This document shows positions 15,415 to 23,923 of a stretch of DNA of 64,000 nucleotides, in pieces. Each line of letters opens with the position of its first letter. Position 1 is the stretch's first letter. The position numbers and the translations under genes were made by a program. The DNA is from Streptomyces cyaneogriseus subsp. noncyanogenus (GTDB taxonomy: Bacteria > Actinomycetota > Actinomycetes > Streptomycetales > Streptomycetaceae): the NCBI RefSeq assembly GCF_000931445.1, contig NZ_CP010849.1:7564001-7628000 (forward strand), written 5' to 3'. The notes beneath the pieces were generated by a model. It worked only from the letters and a program-made list of their open reading frames with translations, had not been told where the DNA came from and did not search any database.

Positions 15415-17544
15415 TCACCGCCCCACCGTCCCGGCCGGCCGCTCGTGGGCGAGCAGCCCGGCGAGCACCCGGTCGGGGGTGAGCGGCAGCTCCCGGAAGC
15501 GGACGCCGGTGGCGTGGTAGACGGCGTTGCCGATCGCGGCCGCCGTACCGACGATGCCGATCTCCCCGATGCCCTTGCTCCCCATCGGGTTGAGCCGGTC
15601 GTCGTCCTCGTCGATCCAGTGCGCCTCCACGTCCAGGACGTCGGCGTGCGCGGGCACGTGGTACGAGGCCAGGTCGGACTCGGCGAAGTCGCCGAAGGCC
15701 GCGTCCATCGTGCTGCCCTCCGTCAGCGCCATGCCCAGGCCCATCGTCATGCCGCCGACCAACTGCGAGCGGGCGGTGCGGGGGTTGAGGATCCGCCCGG
15801 CGGCGAAGACGCCCAGCAGGCGGCGGACCCGCACCTCGCCGGTGACGGTGTCGACCATGACCTCCGCGAAGTGCGCCCCGAAGGCGTGCCGGGCGAAGGG
15901 GCTCTCGGCGTCGGCCGTGCCGGTGGTGTCGGCGCGCTCCTCGATCTCCGGGGCCGGTGACGGACCCGCCGTGCCGGCCAGGCGGTCCGCCAGCCGGGCG
16001 CAGGCCGCGTGGACGGCCCAGCCCCAGGAGGCGGTGCCGGAGGAGCCGCCCGCCAGCGGCGCGGCCGGCAGGTCACTGCTGCCCACCTCGATGCCGACCC
16101 GTTCCAGCGGCACACCGAGGGCGTCGGCCGCGATCTGGGCGAGGACGGTCCGCGCCCCGGTGCCGATGTCGGTGGCGTTGATCCGCACCAGGAACGTCCC
16201 GTCGGACAGGGCCCGCACCGCCGCCGTGGACGGTGCCACCATGACCGGGTACGTGGCGGCGGCCACCCCGGAGCCGATCAGCAGGGGCCCGGCGGTACGG
16301 GACCCGGGCCGGGGATCGCGTCCGTCCCAGCCGAAGCGGCGGGCGCCCTCGCGCAGGCACTGCACCAGATGCCTGCTGCTGAAGGGCCGCCCGCTGTCGG
16401 GCTCGCGGTCCGGCTCGTTGCGGATCCGCAACTCCACCGGGTCCAGGCCCAGTTCGCAGGCCAGCTCGTCCATCGCGGACTCCAGCGCGTACATGCCGGG
16501 CGCCTCGCCCGGGGCGCGCATCCACGACGGCGAGGGCACGTCCAGCGGCGCCACGCGGTGCAGCGTACGGCTGTGCGGCGCCGCGTACATCACGCGTGCG
16601 GGCACGGCGGCCTGCTCCACGAACTCCTTGATCCGGGAGGTGTGGGTGGCCACCTCGTGGACGAGGGAGGTCAGCCGGCCGTCCTCCGTGGCGCCCAGCC
16701 GGAGCTGGTGCAGGGTGGGCGCGCGGTGGCCGACCACGGTGGGCAGCAGACGGCGCGGCAGGTTCACGGTGACCGGACGGCCGGTGTGCCGGGCGGCCAT
16801 CGCGGCCAGCACCACGTCGGGCCGGGGGGTGCCCTTGGAGCCGAAGCCGCCGCCGACGTGCTCGGCGACGACGGTGATCCCTTCCTCGGGCACGCCGAAC
16901 ATCGCGGCGAGCACCGAGCGCACCGGAGTGGTGCCCTGGCTGGAGGTGTGCACGACGAGCCGGTCGCCGTCCCAGCGCGCGGTGCTGGCGTGCGGCTCCA
17001 TGGGGTGGTTGTGCAGCGGCGGCACCCGGTAGGCGGCCTCGACGCGGACCGCGGCGGAGGCGAAGGCGCCGTCGGGGTCGCCATGGGAACGGACGGCCGG
17101 CTGACCGCCGTTGGCCACCTCGGGGACGTACAGGCCCGGGTGCGACTCGGTGAGCGTGACGTCGGGTTCCTCGGCCTCGTAGGTGACGCGGACCGCGGCG
17201 GCGCCCGCCCGGGCGGCCTCCGGGGTCTCGGCCACGACCAGGGCCACGAACCATCCCCGGTGCGGTACCCGCGGTGCCTGCAACACCGCGAGGGTGGGGT
17301 CCTCGGGCTCCGCCAGGCGCGGCGCGTTCTCGTGCGAGAGCACGACGAGCACGCCGGGCCGGGCGAGGGCGGGCGCGGGGTCGACGGCGGTCACCCGGCC
17401 CCGGGCGACCGCGGCCGGCACCGGCCAGGCGTGTGCCCGGCCGGGGGAGTCGTACTCGGCCGCGTAGCGGGCGGTGCCGGTGACCTTCTCCCGGCCTTCC
17501 CGGCGTTCGGTGCCGAAGCCCACGGCGGTCTGCGTGCCGTTCAT
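15415..17544 (-). CDS. Xanthine dehydrogenase-family molybdopterin-binding subunit
   Basis: Large catalytic subunit of a molybdenum hydroxylase, 709 residues. Molybdopterin contacts include VVAEHVGGGFGSKG near residue 225 and MRAPGEAPGMYALESAMDEL near residue 345. A late MGSKGIGEIGIVGTAAAIGN near residue 675 holds the catalytic Glu of the family (GIGE). Enzymes of this YagR-like group hydroxylate aldehydes or N-heterocycles with water; the substrate is not predictable. It is the last gene of the three-gene operon 2Fe-2S, FAD, Mo subunit, and the ATG at 17544 follows GGAGGAATCCCCC. Confidence 0.92.
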   Translation of the reverse strand: MNGTQTAVGFGTERREGREKVTGTARYAAEYDSPGRAHAWPVPAAVARGRVTAVDPAPALARPGVLVVLSHENAPRLAEPEDPTLAVLQAPRVPHRGWFVALVVAETPEAARAGAAAVRVTYEAEEPDVTLTESHPGLYVPEVANGGQPAVRSHGDPDGAFASAAVRVEAAYRVPPLHNHPMEPHASTARWDGDRLVVHTSSQGTTPVRSVLAAMFGVPEEGITVVAEHVGGGFGSKGTPRPDVVLAAMAARHTGRPVTVNLPRRLLPTVVGHRAPTLHQLRLGATEDGRLTSLVHEVATHTSRIKEFVEQAAVPARVMYAAPHSRTLHRVAPLDVPSPSWMRAPGEAPGMYALESAMDELACELGLDPVELRIRNEPDREPDSGRPFSSRHLVQCLREGARRFGWDGRDPRPGSRTAGPLLIGSGVAAATYPVMVAPSTAAVRALSDGTFLVRINATDIGTGARTVLAQIAADALGVPLERVGIEVGSSDLPAAPLAGGSSGTASWGWAVHAACARLADRLAGTAGPSPAPEIEERADTTGTADAESPFARHAFGAHFAEVMVDTVTGEVRVRRLLGVFAAGRILNPRTARSQLVGGMTMGLGMALTEGSTMDAAFGDFAESDLASYHVPAHADVLDVEAHWIDEDDDRLNPMGSKGIGEIGIVGTAAAIGNAVYHATGVRFRELPLTPDRVLAGLLAHERPAGTVGR

Positions 17545-17571
17545 GGGGGATTCCTCCTGGGAGACGCCGGT

Positions 17572-18564
17572 TCAGGGGGTGGCGGGCGGCGCGAGCCGGT
17601 TCAGGACGTCCAGGGCGAGCCGGCGGGCCAGCGGCACCTTGTAGGCGTTGTCCCGCAGCGGCTCGGCGGCGGCCAGCTCCAGATCGACGGCGTGCTCGAA
17701 CGCCGCCGTGGTGGGCGCGGCGCCCAGCAGCGCCTCCTCCGCCTTCCGGGCCCGCCACGGCCGGTGCGCCAGCGCCCCGAACGCGATCCCGACCCGGTCC
17801 ACCACCCCGTCCCCGGTGTGCAGCACGGCGGCGACGGAGGCGAGCGCGAAGGCGTACGACGCCCGGTCCCGGGCCTTGCGGTACAGCGACGGCAGCCCGG
17901 CCGTCGCGGCCGGCAGCAGCACCCCCGTGATCAGCTCGCCCGGGCGGATCTCGGTGTCCCGCTCCGGATGGTCGCCCGGCAGCCGGTGGAAGCCGTCCGC
18001 GGGCAGGCTGCGGGCCCCCTCGGGGCCGTACAGCTCGATCCGGGCGTCCAGCGCGGCCAGCGCCACCGCCATGTCCGAGGGATGGGTGGCGATGCAGTGC
18101 GCGGAATGGCCGAGGACGGCGTGATCGCGGTGCACCCCTTCCCGCGCCCCGCAGCCGCTGCCCGGCACCCGCTTGTTGCAGGGCTTGGTCAGGTCCTGGA
18201 AGTACGGGCAGCGGGTGCGCTGGAGCAGGTTGCCGCCGGTCGTGGCCGCGTTGCGCAGTTGCCCGGAGGCGCCCGCGAGCAGCGCCTGGGACAGCGCCGG
18301 CCAGCGGTCACGGACGGCCGGGTGGGCGGCGAGGTCGCTGTTGCGGACCATCGCCCCGATCCGCAGGCCGCCGTCCGGCAGCTCCTCCACTTCGTCCAGC
18401 GGGAGCCGGGTGACGTCGACGAGGGCGGCGGGCCGCTCGACGCCGAGCTTCATCAGATCGACGAGGTTGGTGCCGCCGCCGAGATAGCGTGCGCCGGGGT
18501 GGGCGGCGTACGCCTCGGTGGCCTCCTGCACACTGCCGGCGCGTACATAGGCGAAGGACTTCAC
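17572..18564 (-). CDS. Xanthine dehydrogenase-family FAD-binding subunit
   Basis: Medium subunit, 330 residues, that carries FAD between the Fe-S and Mo subunits (YagS-like, CoxM type). FAD contacts are ARYLGGGTNLVDLMKLG near residue 25, then NAATTGGNLLQRTRCPYF near residue 110. CNKRVPGSGCGAREG contains the extra cysteines seen in YagS-type subunits that hold an additional 4Fe-4S cluster. The GTG at 18564 overlaps the stop of the Fe-S subunit gene (GTGA). Confidence 0.92.
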   Translation of the reverse strand: MKSFAYVRAGSVQEATEAYAAHPGARYLGGGTNLVDLMKLGVERPAALVDVTRLPLDEVEELPDGGLRIGAMVRNSDLAAHPAVRDRWPALSQALLAGASGQLRNAATTGGNLLQRTRCPYFQDLTKPCNKRVPGSGCGAREGVHRDHAVLGHSAHCIATHPSDMAVALAALDARIELYGPEGARSLPADGFHRLPGDHPERDTEIRPGELITGVLLPAATAGLPSLYRKARDRASYAFALASVAAVLHTGDGVVDRVGIAFGALAHRPWRARKAEEALLGAAPTTAAFEHAVDLELAAAEPLRDNAYKVPLARRLALDVLNRLAPPATP

Positions 18565-19130
18565 GGGATCACGTCCTCCACCGCCTCGGCGATGCGCGGA
18601 TAGGCGCCGCAGCGGCACAGGTTGCCGCTCAGCCGCTCCCGGATCTCCTCCCGGCCCAGCGGGACGGGTCCGCCCGAGGGCGTGGCCGGATCCGTGACGT
18701 GCGAGGGATGACCGGCCGCCGCTTCGGCGAGGGCGCCGACGGCGGAGCAGATCTGGCCCGGGGTGCAGTAGCCGCACTGGAAGGCGTCGCGCTCCAGGAA
18801 CGCCCGCTGCAACGGGTGGAGCTCCTCACCGTCGCCGGCGAGACCCTCCACGGTGGTGACCTCGCTGCCGTCCAGGGCGACGGCGAGCAGCAGGCAGCTG
18901 TTGACGCGCCTGCCGTCCACCAGGACCGTGCAGGCGCCGCACTGCCCGTGGTCGCAGCCCTTCTTTGCGCCGGTGAGGCCGAGATCCTCGCGCAGGAGGT
19001 CCAGCAGGACGCGGCGGTGGTCGACGGTGAGGGTGTGCGGTTTGCCGTTGACCCGCAGGGTGGTGTCCGAGTGATGGCGGTCCGCGGCGGCGGTGCGGTG
19101 CCCGCTGCCGTCGTGGGGCTGGCTTCCCAT
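18561..19130 (-). CDS. 2Fe-2S iron-sulphur subunit of a molybdenum hydroxylase
   Basis: Small electron-transfer subunit, 189 residues. The plant-ferredoxin-type cluster motif is GCDHGQCGACTVLVDG, with the fourth Cys in RVNSC. The second cluster is bound by CGYCTPGQ and CRCGAY. This is the YagT/CoxS layout. The ATG at 19130 gives MGSQPHDGSG; a TAT-type signal is not visible, so the complex is probably cytoplasmic. It is first in the operon, and the divergent neighbour is a mycothiol-dependent enzyme gene. Confidence 0.93.
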   Translation of the reverse strand: MGSQPHDGSGHRTAAADRHHSDTTLRVNGKPHTLTVDHRRVLLDLLREDLGLTGAKKGCDHGQCGACTVLVDGRRVNSCLLLAVALDGSEVTTVEGLAGDGEELHPLQRAFLERDAFQCGYCTPGQICSAVGALAEAAAGHPSHVTDPATPSGGPVPLGREEIRERLSGNLCRCGAYPRIAEAVEDVIP

Positions 19131-19270
19131 GGTGTCGGTGACCTTCCGGGACGGGCATGCTGCTGTGCAGTCCGCGTATCCAGGAGACGCGGGACGACAC
19201 GTGCGGCGTCCGGGCGCGGTGGGACACCCGGGGCCCGGACCGGCCACTGTGTCCCTGAAGCGTGTCCTTC

Positions 19271-19276
19271 TAGGCT
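19271..19276 (+). promoter_or_regulatory. Candidate -10 box TAGGCT for a leaderless transcript
   Basis: TAGGCT ends six bases before the ATG at 19283 and no ribosome-binding sequence lies between them, so the message probably starts at or next to the start codon. Confidence 0.45.
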
Positions 19277-19282
19277 GCCGCC

Positions 19283-19978
19283 ATGAGCGCTGCGAACGCT
19301 GAGAACGAACACGTGACCGACCCGGCGCGGGTGGTGCGGTATTCCTACGAGGCCCTCGCCGCCGTCGTGCGCCCCCTCGGCGACGAGGAGTCCTGGCTGC
19401 CGACCGACTGCACCGGCTGGGCGGTGCGCGACCTGCTGTTCCACCTGCTCGGCGACGCCCAGCGCGCCCTGGTCGCCCTGCACACCCCGGCCGCGGGCCC
19501 GCCCGACCGGGACGCCGTCACCTACTGGCGGGACTGGGCGCCCGACCCGGCCGGAGCGGCGAACGGCCGCCGCTGGAACCGGGTCGGCGCGAGCATGTTC
19601 CTCGACTTCCGGCAACTGCGCGAGCTGTACCTGGAGACCGCGGCGGCCGCCGCCGAGGCCGCCGCCGGGACCCCGCCGGACAGGCCCGTCGCCACCCAGG
19701 GCCATGTGCTGCGCGCGGGCGACCTGATGTTCACCCTCGCCGTCGAGGCCACCATCCACCACCTCGACCTGACCGCTCACCTGCCCGCCGCGCCCGGTCC
19801 GGCCCCGGCGGGCCTGACCGCGACCCGGGCGGCCCTCGACGGTCTGCTGGGCCGCCCCGTGCCGGTGGACTGGAGCGACGAGCACTACGCCCGGGCCGCC
19901 ACCGGCCGGGTCCCGCTCACGCGGGACGAGCGGCGGGTACTGGGGCCGGACGCGGACCGGATCCCGCTGTTCGCCTGA
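19283..19978 (+). CDS. Maleylpyruvate isomerase-family mycothiol-dependent protein
   Basis: A 231-residue protein with the MDMPI N-terminal (DinB-like) four-helix fold. TGWAVRDLLFHLLGDAQRAL near residue 50 supplies the first metal His, and VEATIHHLDLTAHLP near residue 155 supplies the others (HH). These His residues bind Zn and mycothiol in characterised members. The exact reaction is unknown: it may be an isomerase or a thiol transferase. It is divergently transcribed from the molybdenum hydroxylase operon. Confidence 0.85.
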   Translation: MSAANAENEHVTDPARVVRYSYEALAAVVRPLGDEESWLPTDCTGWAVRDLLFHLLGDAQRALVALHTPAAGPPDRDAVTYWRDWAPDPAGAANGRRWNRVGASMFLDFRQLRELYLETAAAAAEAAAGTPPDRPVATQGHVLRAGDLMFTLAVEATIHHLDLTAHLPAAPGPAPAGLTATRAALDGLLGRPVPVDWSDEHYARAATGRVPLTRDERRVLGPDADRIPLFA

Positions 19979-20028
19979 GGTGCCGCGCCGCGCCGCGCCG
20001 CACCGCCCGCGCCCGCGGCCCGTCCGGC

Positions 20029-21288
20029 TCAGCCGCGCTCCGGCCCCCGGGTCTTCGCGGGCCGGTCGCCGTCGTCCGGCCCGGCGGTTCCGGCGGGCGT
20101 GTCCGCTCCGGTGATCCCGGCGGGCGCGTCCGGGCCGCCGTCCGGCTCCGGGGCGGTGGTGGCGGGCCGGTCCCCGCCGCCGTCCGTCCCGGCGGGGGAG
20201 GGGCGCAGCGTCTTCGCGGTCCCCTTGAGCCGCTCCAGGGTGCGGGTGAGCTGCCGCAGCGGGGACAGGGCGGGCGCCTCGGACGGCTGCCGGGGCGGCG
20301 CGGCCCCGGCGGACTCCCGGTAGGCGGCCAGCGCCTCGTGCGCGCGTTCGGCCGCTTCCCGGTACAGGTCCCGGGACTTCGTCATCGCCTCCAGGGCCTC
20401 GGCGTACATGGCCACCAGCCTGCGCTCGCGGGCGAGTTCCTCCTCCAGGGTCAGCAGGTGCCACTCCTCGCGCAGCCCGGTCAGCGCGGCCTGACCGCCC
20501 TCCGGCAACGGCCGGGGCAGGGCCGCGAACGCCGTCAGCGCCGCGACCAGCCCCTCGGGTTCGGAGCCGTCCAGGAAGACGCTGCGCACCGAGAAGCCCG
20601 CGGCGTCGTAGTCGGGCGGGACCGGCGTGCCGGGCAGCACCACGGCACCGCCCCGAGGCACCTGCACGCCGAAGTCCTCCAGCGCCCAGTTCACCACCCG
20701 CAACTGCTGCGGCGCGGCGCGGTGCTCGATCACGCGGTGCCGCAGGCCCGGCGGCAGCCAGCGCGCCAGCGCCTCGCGTCCCCGGTGGTCGGGGGTCATC
20801 GCCTCGTGGACGACGAAGTGGATGTTCCACGGGCTGCGTACGGCGTCGCGCAGCACCCGCCGTACGTCCTTGTCGTCCTCGGGCAGCGGGTTGACCCCGC
20901 GGAAGCGCAGGCCGGTGGCGACATCCCGGTCCCAGGTGGCGTCCGGGTCGTCGGGCCAGAACATCGTGGCGGGCGAGGGCCACGCGGGATCCCAGGGCTG
21001 CTCCGCCTCCGCGGCCAGCGTCCACTCCTGCCCGCCGGCCGAGGCGAGGGCCAGCGCGAGGCGGGCGCGGACGGTCACCTCCCCGGGGGCCCGCCAGCGG
21101 GCCTCGACGACGCGCTCGGGCGCGTCCTCGGCCTCCGGCAGCTCCAGGAAGTCGTCGATGTCCTGGCTGTCCTTCAGCCGCCGCAGCGTACGCAGGACGG
21201 AGTCTTCCGCGGCGGATCCCAGGTGGCGGCCGCGAGCCAGCCACACCGTGGGCGGCGTCGCGGGGCGGACGGTCGGAGAGGTCGGCAT
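20029..21288 (-). CDS. Protein of unknown function with coiled-coil C-terminal half
   Basis: A 419-residue soluble protein that I do not recognise. The first 250 residues look like a folded mixed domain (LARGRHLGSAAEDSVLRTL, WNIHFVVHEAMTPDHRGREA, PPDYDAAGFSVRSVFLDG). Residues about 270-340 are strongly heptad-like (LEEELARERRLVAMYAEALE, KSRDLYREAAERAHEALAAY) and predict a coiled coil. The last 80 residues are Pro/Gly/Ala/Thr-rich and disordered. The ATG at 21288 is chosen because similarity in composition starts there; the frame remains open to 21408, and the extra 40 residues are basic. No ribosome site is convincing at either start. Confidence 0.65.
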   Translation of the reverse strand: MPTSPTVRPATPPTVWLARGRHLGSAAEDSVLRTLRRLKDSQDIDDFLELPEAEDAPERVVEARWRAPGEVTVRARLALALASAGGQEWTLAAEAEQPWDPAWPSPATMFWPDDPDATWDRDVATGLRFRGVNPLPEDDKDVRRVLRDAVRSPWNIHFVVHEAMTPDHRGREALARWLPPGLRHRVIEHRAAPQQLRVVNWALEDFGVQVPRGGAVVLPGTPVPPDYDAAGFSVRSVFLDGSEPEGLVAALTAFAALPRPLPEGGQAALTGLREEWHLLTLEEELARERRLVAMYAEALEAMTKSRDLYREAAERAHEALAAYRESAGAAPPRQPSEAPALSPLRQLTRTLERLKGTAKTLRPSPAGTDGGGDRPATTAPEPDGGPDAPAGITGADTPAGTAGPDDGDRPAKTRGPERG

Positions 21289-21464
21289 GAGTCCATCTGT
21301 GAGCAGGGGGAACGGGTAGAGCCAGTATCGTCGCCGCAGCTCATCGGAGATCAACCGGGGGCGCCGACGACGGACGACGCTACGCCCGCGGGCGTACGTC
21401 ATCACCACGCCACGCCAGGCGCGGCGGCGAACGCGGCGCGCGCGTCACGACAAGGAGCGACCTG

Positions 21465-22259
21465 ATGAAGCTGGATCTCGACGGACGGACCGCCCTGGTG
21501 ACGGGCTCCTCCCAGGGCATCGGGGCGGCGATCGCCGCCGGGCTGGCCCGCGCCGGTGCCCGGGTGGGCGTCAACGGGCGCGACGCGGACCGCCTCGAAC
21601 GCAGCGTCGAAAAGCTGCGGGCCGAGGTGCCCGGGGGCGATTTCGTGGCCGTCGCCGCCGATCTGGGCACCGAGGAGGGCGCGGAGCAGACCCTCGCGGC
21701 CCTGCCGGAGGCGGACATCCTCGTGAACAACCTCGGCATCTTCGGTGCCACCCCCGCGCTGGAGATCAGCGACGACGAGTGGCGGCGCTACTTCGAGATC
21801 AACGTCCTGGCGGGCGTGCGGCTGACGCGCGCGTATCTGCCCCGGATGAGGGAGCGGGGCTGGGGGCGGGTGCTGTACATCGCGAGCGACTCGGCCGTCG
21901 TCATCCCGGCCGAGATGATCCATTACGGCATGTCCAAGACGGCACTGCTCGCCGTCGCCCGCGGCTTCGCCAAGGAGGCGGCCGGCAGCGGCGTCACGGT
22001 GAACTCCGTCATCGCCGGGCCCACCCACACCGAGGGCGTGGAGGAGTTCGTGTACCAGTTGGTCGACCGGGACCTGCCCTGGGAGGAGGCGCAGCGCGTC
22101 TTCATGCGGGAGCACCGGCCGCAGTCGCTGCTCCAGCGGCTCATCGAGCCGGAGGAGATCGCCAATCTGGTGGTGTACCTCAGCTCGCCGCAGGCGTCCG
22201 CGACGACCGGCGCGGCCGTGCGCGTCGACGGCGGCTACGTCGACTCCATCCTGCCCTGA
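21465..22259 (+). CDS. SDR family oxidoreductase (3-oxoacyl-ACP reductase-like)
   Basis: NAD(P)-dependent short-chain dehydrogenase, 264 residues. The dinucleotide loop is TGSSQGIG (Gly14, Gly18, Gly20), NNLGIFG is the NNAG-type motif, and the catalytic Ser precedes Tyr154-x3-Lys158 (YGMSK). The C-terminus VRVDGGYVDSILP is usual. The ATG at 21465 follows AAGGAGCGACCTG. It stands alone; substrate unknown. It is closest in pattern to FabG-like reductases of secondary carbonyls. Confidence 0.92.
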   Translation: MKLDLDGRTALVTGSSQGIGAAIAAGLARAGARVGVNGRDADRLERSVEKLRAEVPGGDFVAVAADLGTEEGAEQTLAALPEADILVNNLGIFGATPALEISDDEWRRYFEINVLAGVRLTRAYLPRMRERGWGRVLYIASDSAVVIPAEMIHYGMSKTALLAVARGFAKEAAGSGVTVNSVIAGPTHTEGVEEFVYQLVDRDLPWEEAQRVFMREHRPQSLLQRLIEPEEIANLVVYLSSPQASATTGAAVRVDGGYVDSILP

Positions 22260-22406
22260 GGGGTCCCCCAGGGGACTTCCATGGAGGTCCCCCGCGCGTC
22301 ACACCCGGCCGGGAGCGCGCGGGAAGCGGGCAGCGAGCGCGCGGGAAGCGCGCCGGACGGAAGGCGGAAAGGGGCGACGCCCGGGATGGGCCCGGGCGTC
22401 GCCCCT

Positions 22407-22784
22407 CTACTTCTCTTCTCCCTCGCGGGTGGGCTTCCCCTCGCGGGTGGGCCTCCCCTCGTGGGTGGTCTCCTCGCCCTTCCGGGTGGGCCGGGTCTCG
22501 CGGCCGCCTACGATGCCGGTCACGCCGGACTCGTCGGGCGCCTCCCTGCCCGGCCGGGGGGTGCTGCGGCCCCCGGGCTGGCCGCCGCCGGTGGTGCCGT
22601 AGCCGCCCGGCACGCCGGGGACGCTGTCGGCGTCGGCCTGTTCCCGGGTGATGTGCCGGGTGGCACGGACGTTGGCGTGCCGCTCCGGGTAGCGGTAGCT
22701 GAACGGGCGGGCGCGGGCGCGCTCCTCTTCCGTGTGCTCCGTCTCCGCCTTGTCCTGCGGTTCTGGGGTCTTGCCGTCGGTCAT
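22407..22784 (-). CDS. Small charged disordered protein with KPTREG repeats
   Basis: A 125-residue, highly charged protein with no predicted stable fold. Its C-terminus contains three tandem 6-residue repeats (HEGRPT, REGKPT, REGEEK) encoded by three 18-bp DNA repeats at 22420-22473. The ATG at 22784 is preceded by GCGGAGGCC, rather close. It lies 38 bp downstream of the YihY-family gene on the same strand and is probably co-transcribed. No function is suggested by the sequence. Confidence 0.65.
   Translation of the reverse strand: MTDGKTPEPQDKAETEHTEEERARARPFSYRYPERHANVRATRHITREQADADSVPGVPGGYGTTGGGQPGGRSTPRPGREAPDESGVTGIVGGRETRPTRKGEETTHEGRPTREGKPTREGEEK
22420..22473. repeat. Three tandem 18-bp repeats
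   Basis: Units at 22420-22437, 22438-22455 and 22456-22473. The first two differ by one base; the third has four more changes. They are in frame and encode the six-residue repeat of the overlapping gene. Confidence 0.85.
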
Positions 22785-22822
22785 GGCCTCCGCGTACCCA
22801 CGGGGGACCGGGGCATGTGGGT

Positions 22823-23923
22823 TCACGCGTCCCGCTCCGCGCGCCGCCGGTCCTGGTCGTCCCAGGCGCGGGTGTCGCGGGGCTCGACGTACGGTTCGCT
22901 CTCGACCGGATGGCCGGCGTCGACGACCCGCTGCCGGGCCAGCTCCGCGTCGAACTCCAGACCGAAGAGGATGGCGAGGTTGGTCACCCACAGCCAGACC
23001 AGGAAGACGATGACGCCGGCCAGCGTCCCGTACGTCTTGTTGTACGAGCCGAAGTTCGCCACGTAGAAAGCGAACCCGGCCGACGCGATCATCCAGATCA
23101 CCAGGGCGAGCACACTGCCCGGCGTGATCCACTTGAAGCCGCGGACCCGGGCGTTCGGCGTGGCCCAGTACAGGATCGCGATCATGAGCACGACCAGCAG
23201 CACCAGGACCGGCCACTTGGCGATCGACCACACCGTCAGCGCCGTGTCGCCGACACCCAGGGCGGTGCCCGCCTGCCGGGCCAGGCCGCCGGTGAACACG
23301 ACGATGAGCGCGCTGGCGACGGCGAGCACCAGCAGCACCACGGTCAGGGCCACGCGCAGCGGCAGCACCTTCCAGACGGGCCGCCCCTCGGGGATGTCGT
23401 AGACCGCGTTCGCGGAACGGATGAAGGCGGCCACATAGCCGGACGCGGACCAGATGGCGCCGACCAGGCCGACCAGCGCCAGCACCGAGCCCAGGCCGGC
23501 CTGGCTCTGCAACTGCCGCACCGCGTCGGAGATGATGTCGCGGGCCGAGCCGGGTGCGAGCTGCTGGAGGTTGTCCATGATCTGCTGGGTGGCGGACTGC
23601 CCGGCGACACCGAGCAGCGAGACCAGCACCAGCAGGGCGGGAAAGAGCGACAGCACCCCGTAGTAGGTCAGGGCCGCGGCGCGATCGGTGAGCTCGTCGT
23701 CCTTGAACTCGGCCAGCACGCGGCGCAGCAGCGCCAGCCAGGAGCGTTTGGGCAGCTCCGTGGGGGAGTCCGCGGCTCGCCGTTGCGTGCCGGCCCCCGG
23801 ACCGTAGTCCCGGGGCTCGTCCCGCGCCCGCTCCCCGTGCGGCTCCCGGCCGCCGGAGGGCGTGCGCGCGTCGTCCTGCCTGGGGTCGTGCTTCCCGCGG
23901 TGGGGCAGATGAAGTCGTGCCAT
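22823..23923 (-). CDS. YihY/virulence factor BrkB family membrane protein
   Basis: A 366-residue inner-membrane protein. After a charged 65-residue N-terminus the family opens with LTDRAAALTYYGVLSLFPAL. About six hydrophobic helices follow, including VLALVGLVGAIWSASGYVAA, VALTVVLLVLAVASALIVVF, WPVLVLLVVLMIAILYW and GTLAGVIVFLVWLWVTNLAI. GFKWITPGSVLALVIW is the conserved pre-helix segment. Members were once misnamed ribonuclease BN; their real role is unknown, and transport or envelope function is assumed. The small charged-protein gene follows on the same strand. Confidence 0.92.
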   Translation of the reverse strand: MARLHLPHRGKHDPRQDDARTPSGGREPHGERARDEPRDYGPGAGTQRRAADSPTELPKRSWLALLRRVLAEFKDDELTDRAAALTYYGVLSLFPALLVLVSLLGVAGQSATQQIMDNLQQLAPGSARDIISDAVRQLQSQAGLGSVLALVGLVGAIWSASGYVAAFIRSANAVYDIPEGRPVWKVLPLRVALTVVLLVLAVASALIVVFTGGLARQAGTALGVGDTALTVWSIAKWPVLVLLVVLMIAILYWATPNARVRGFKWITPGSVLALVIWMIASAGFAFYVANFGSYNKTYGTLAGVIVFLVWLWVTNLAILFGLEFDAELARQRVVDAGHPVESEPYVEPRDTRAWDDQDRRRAERDA

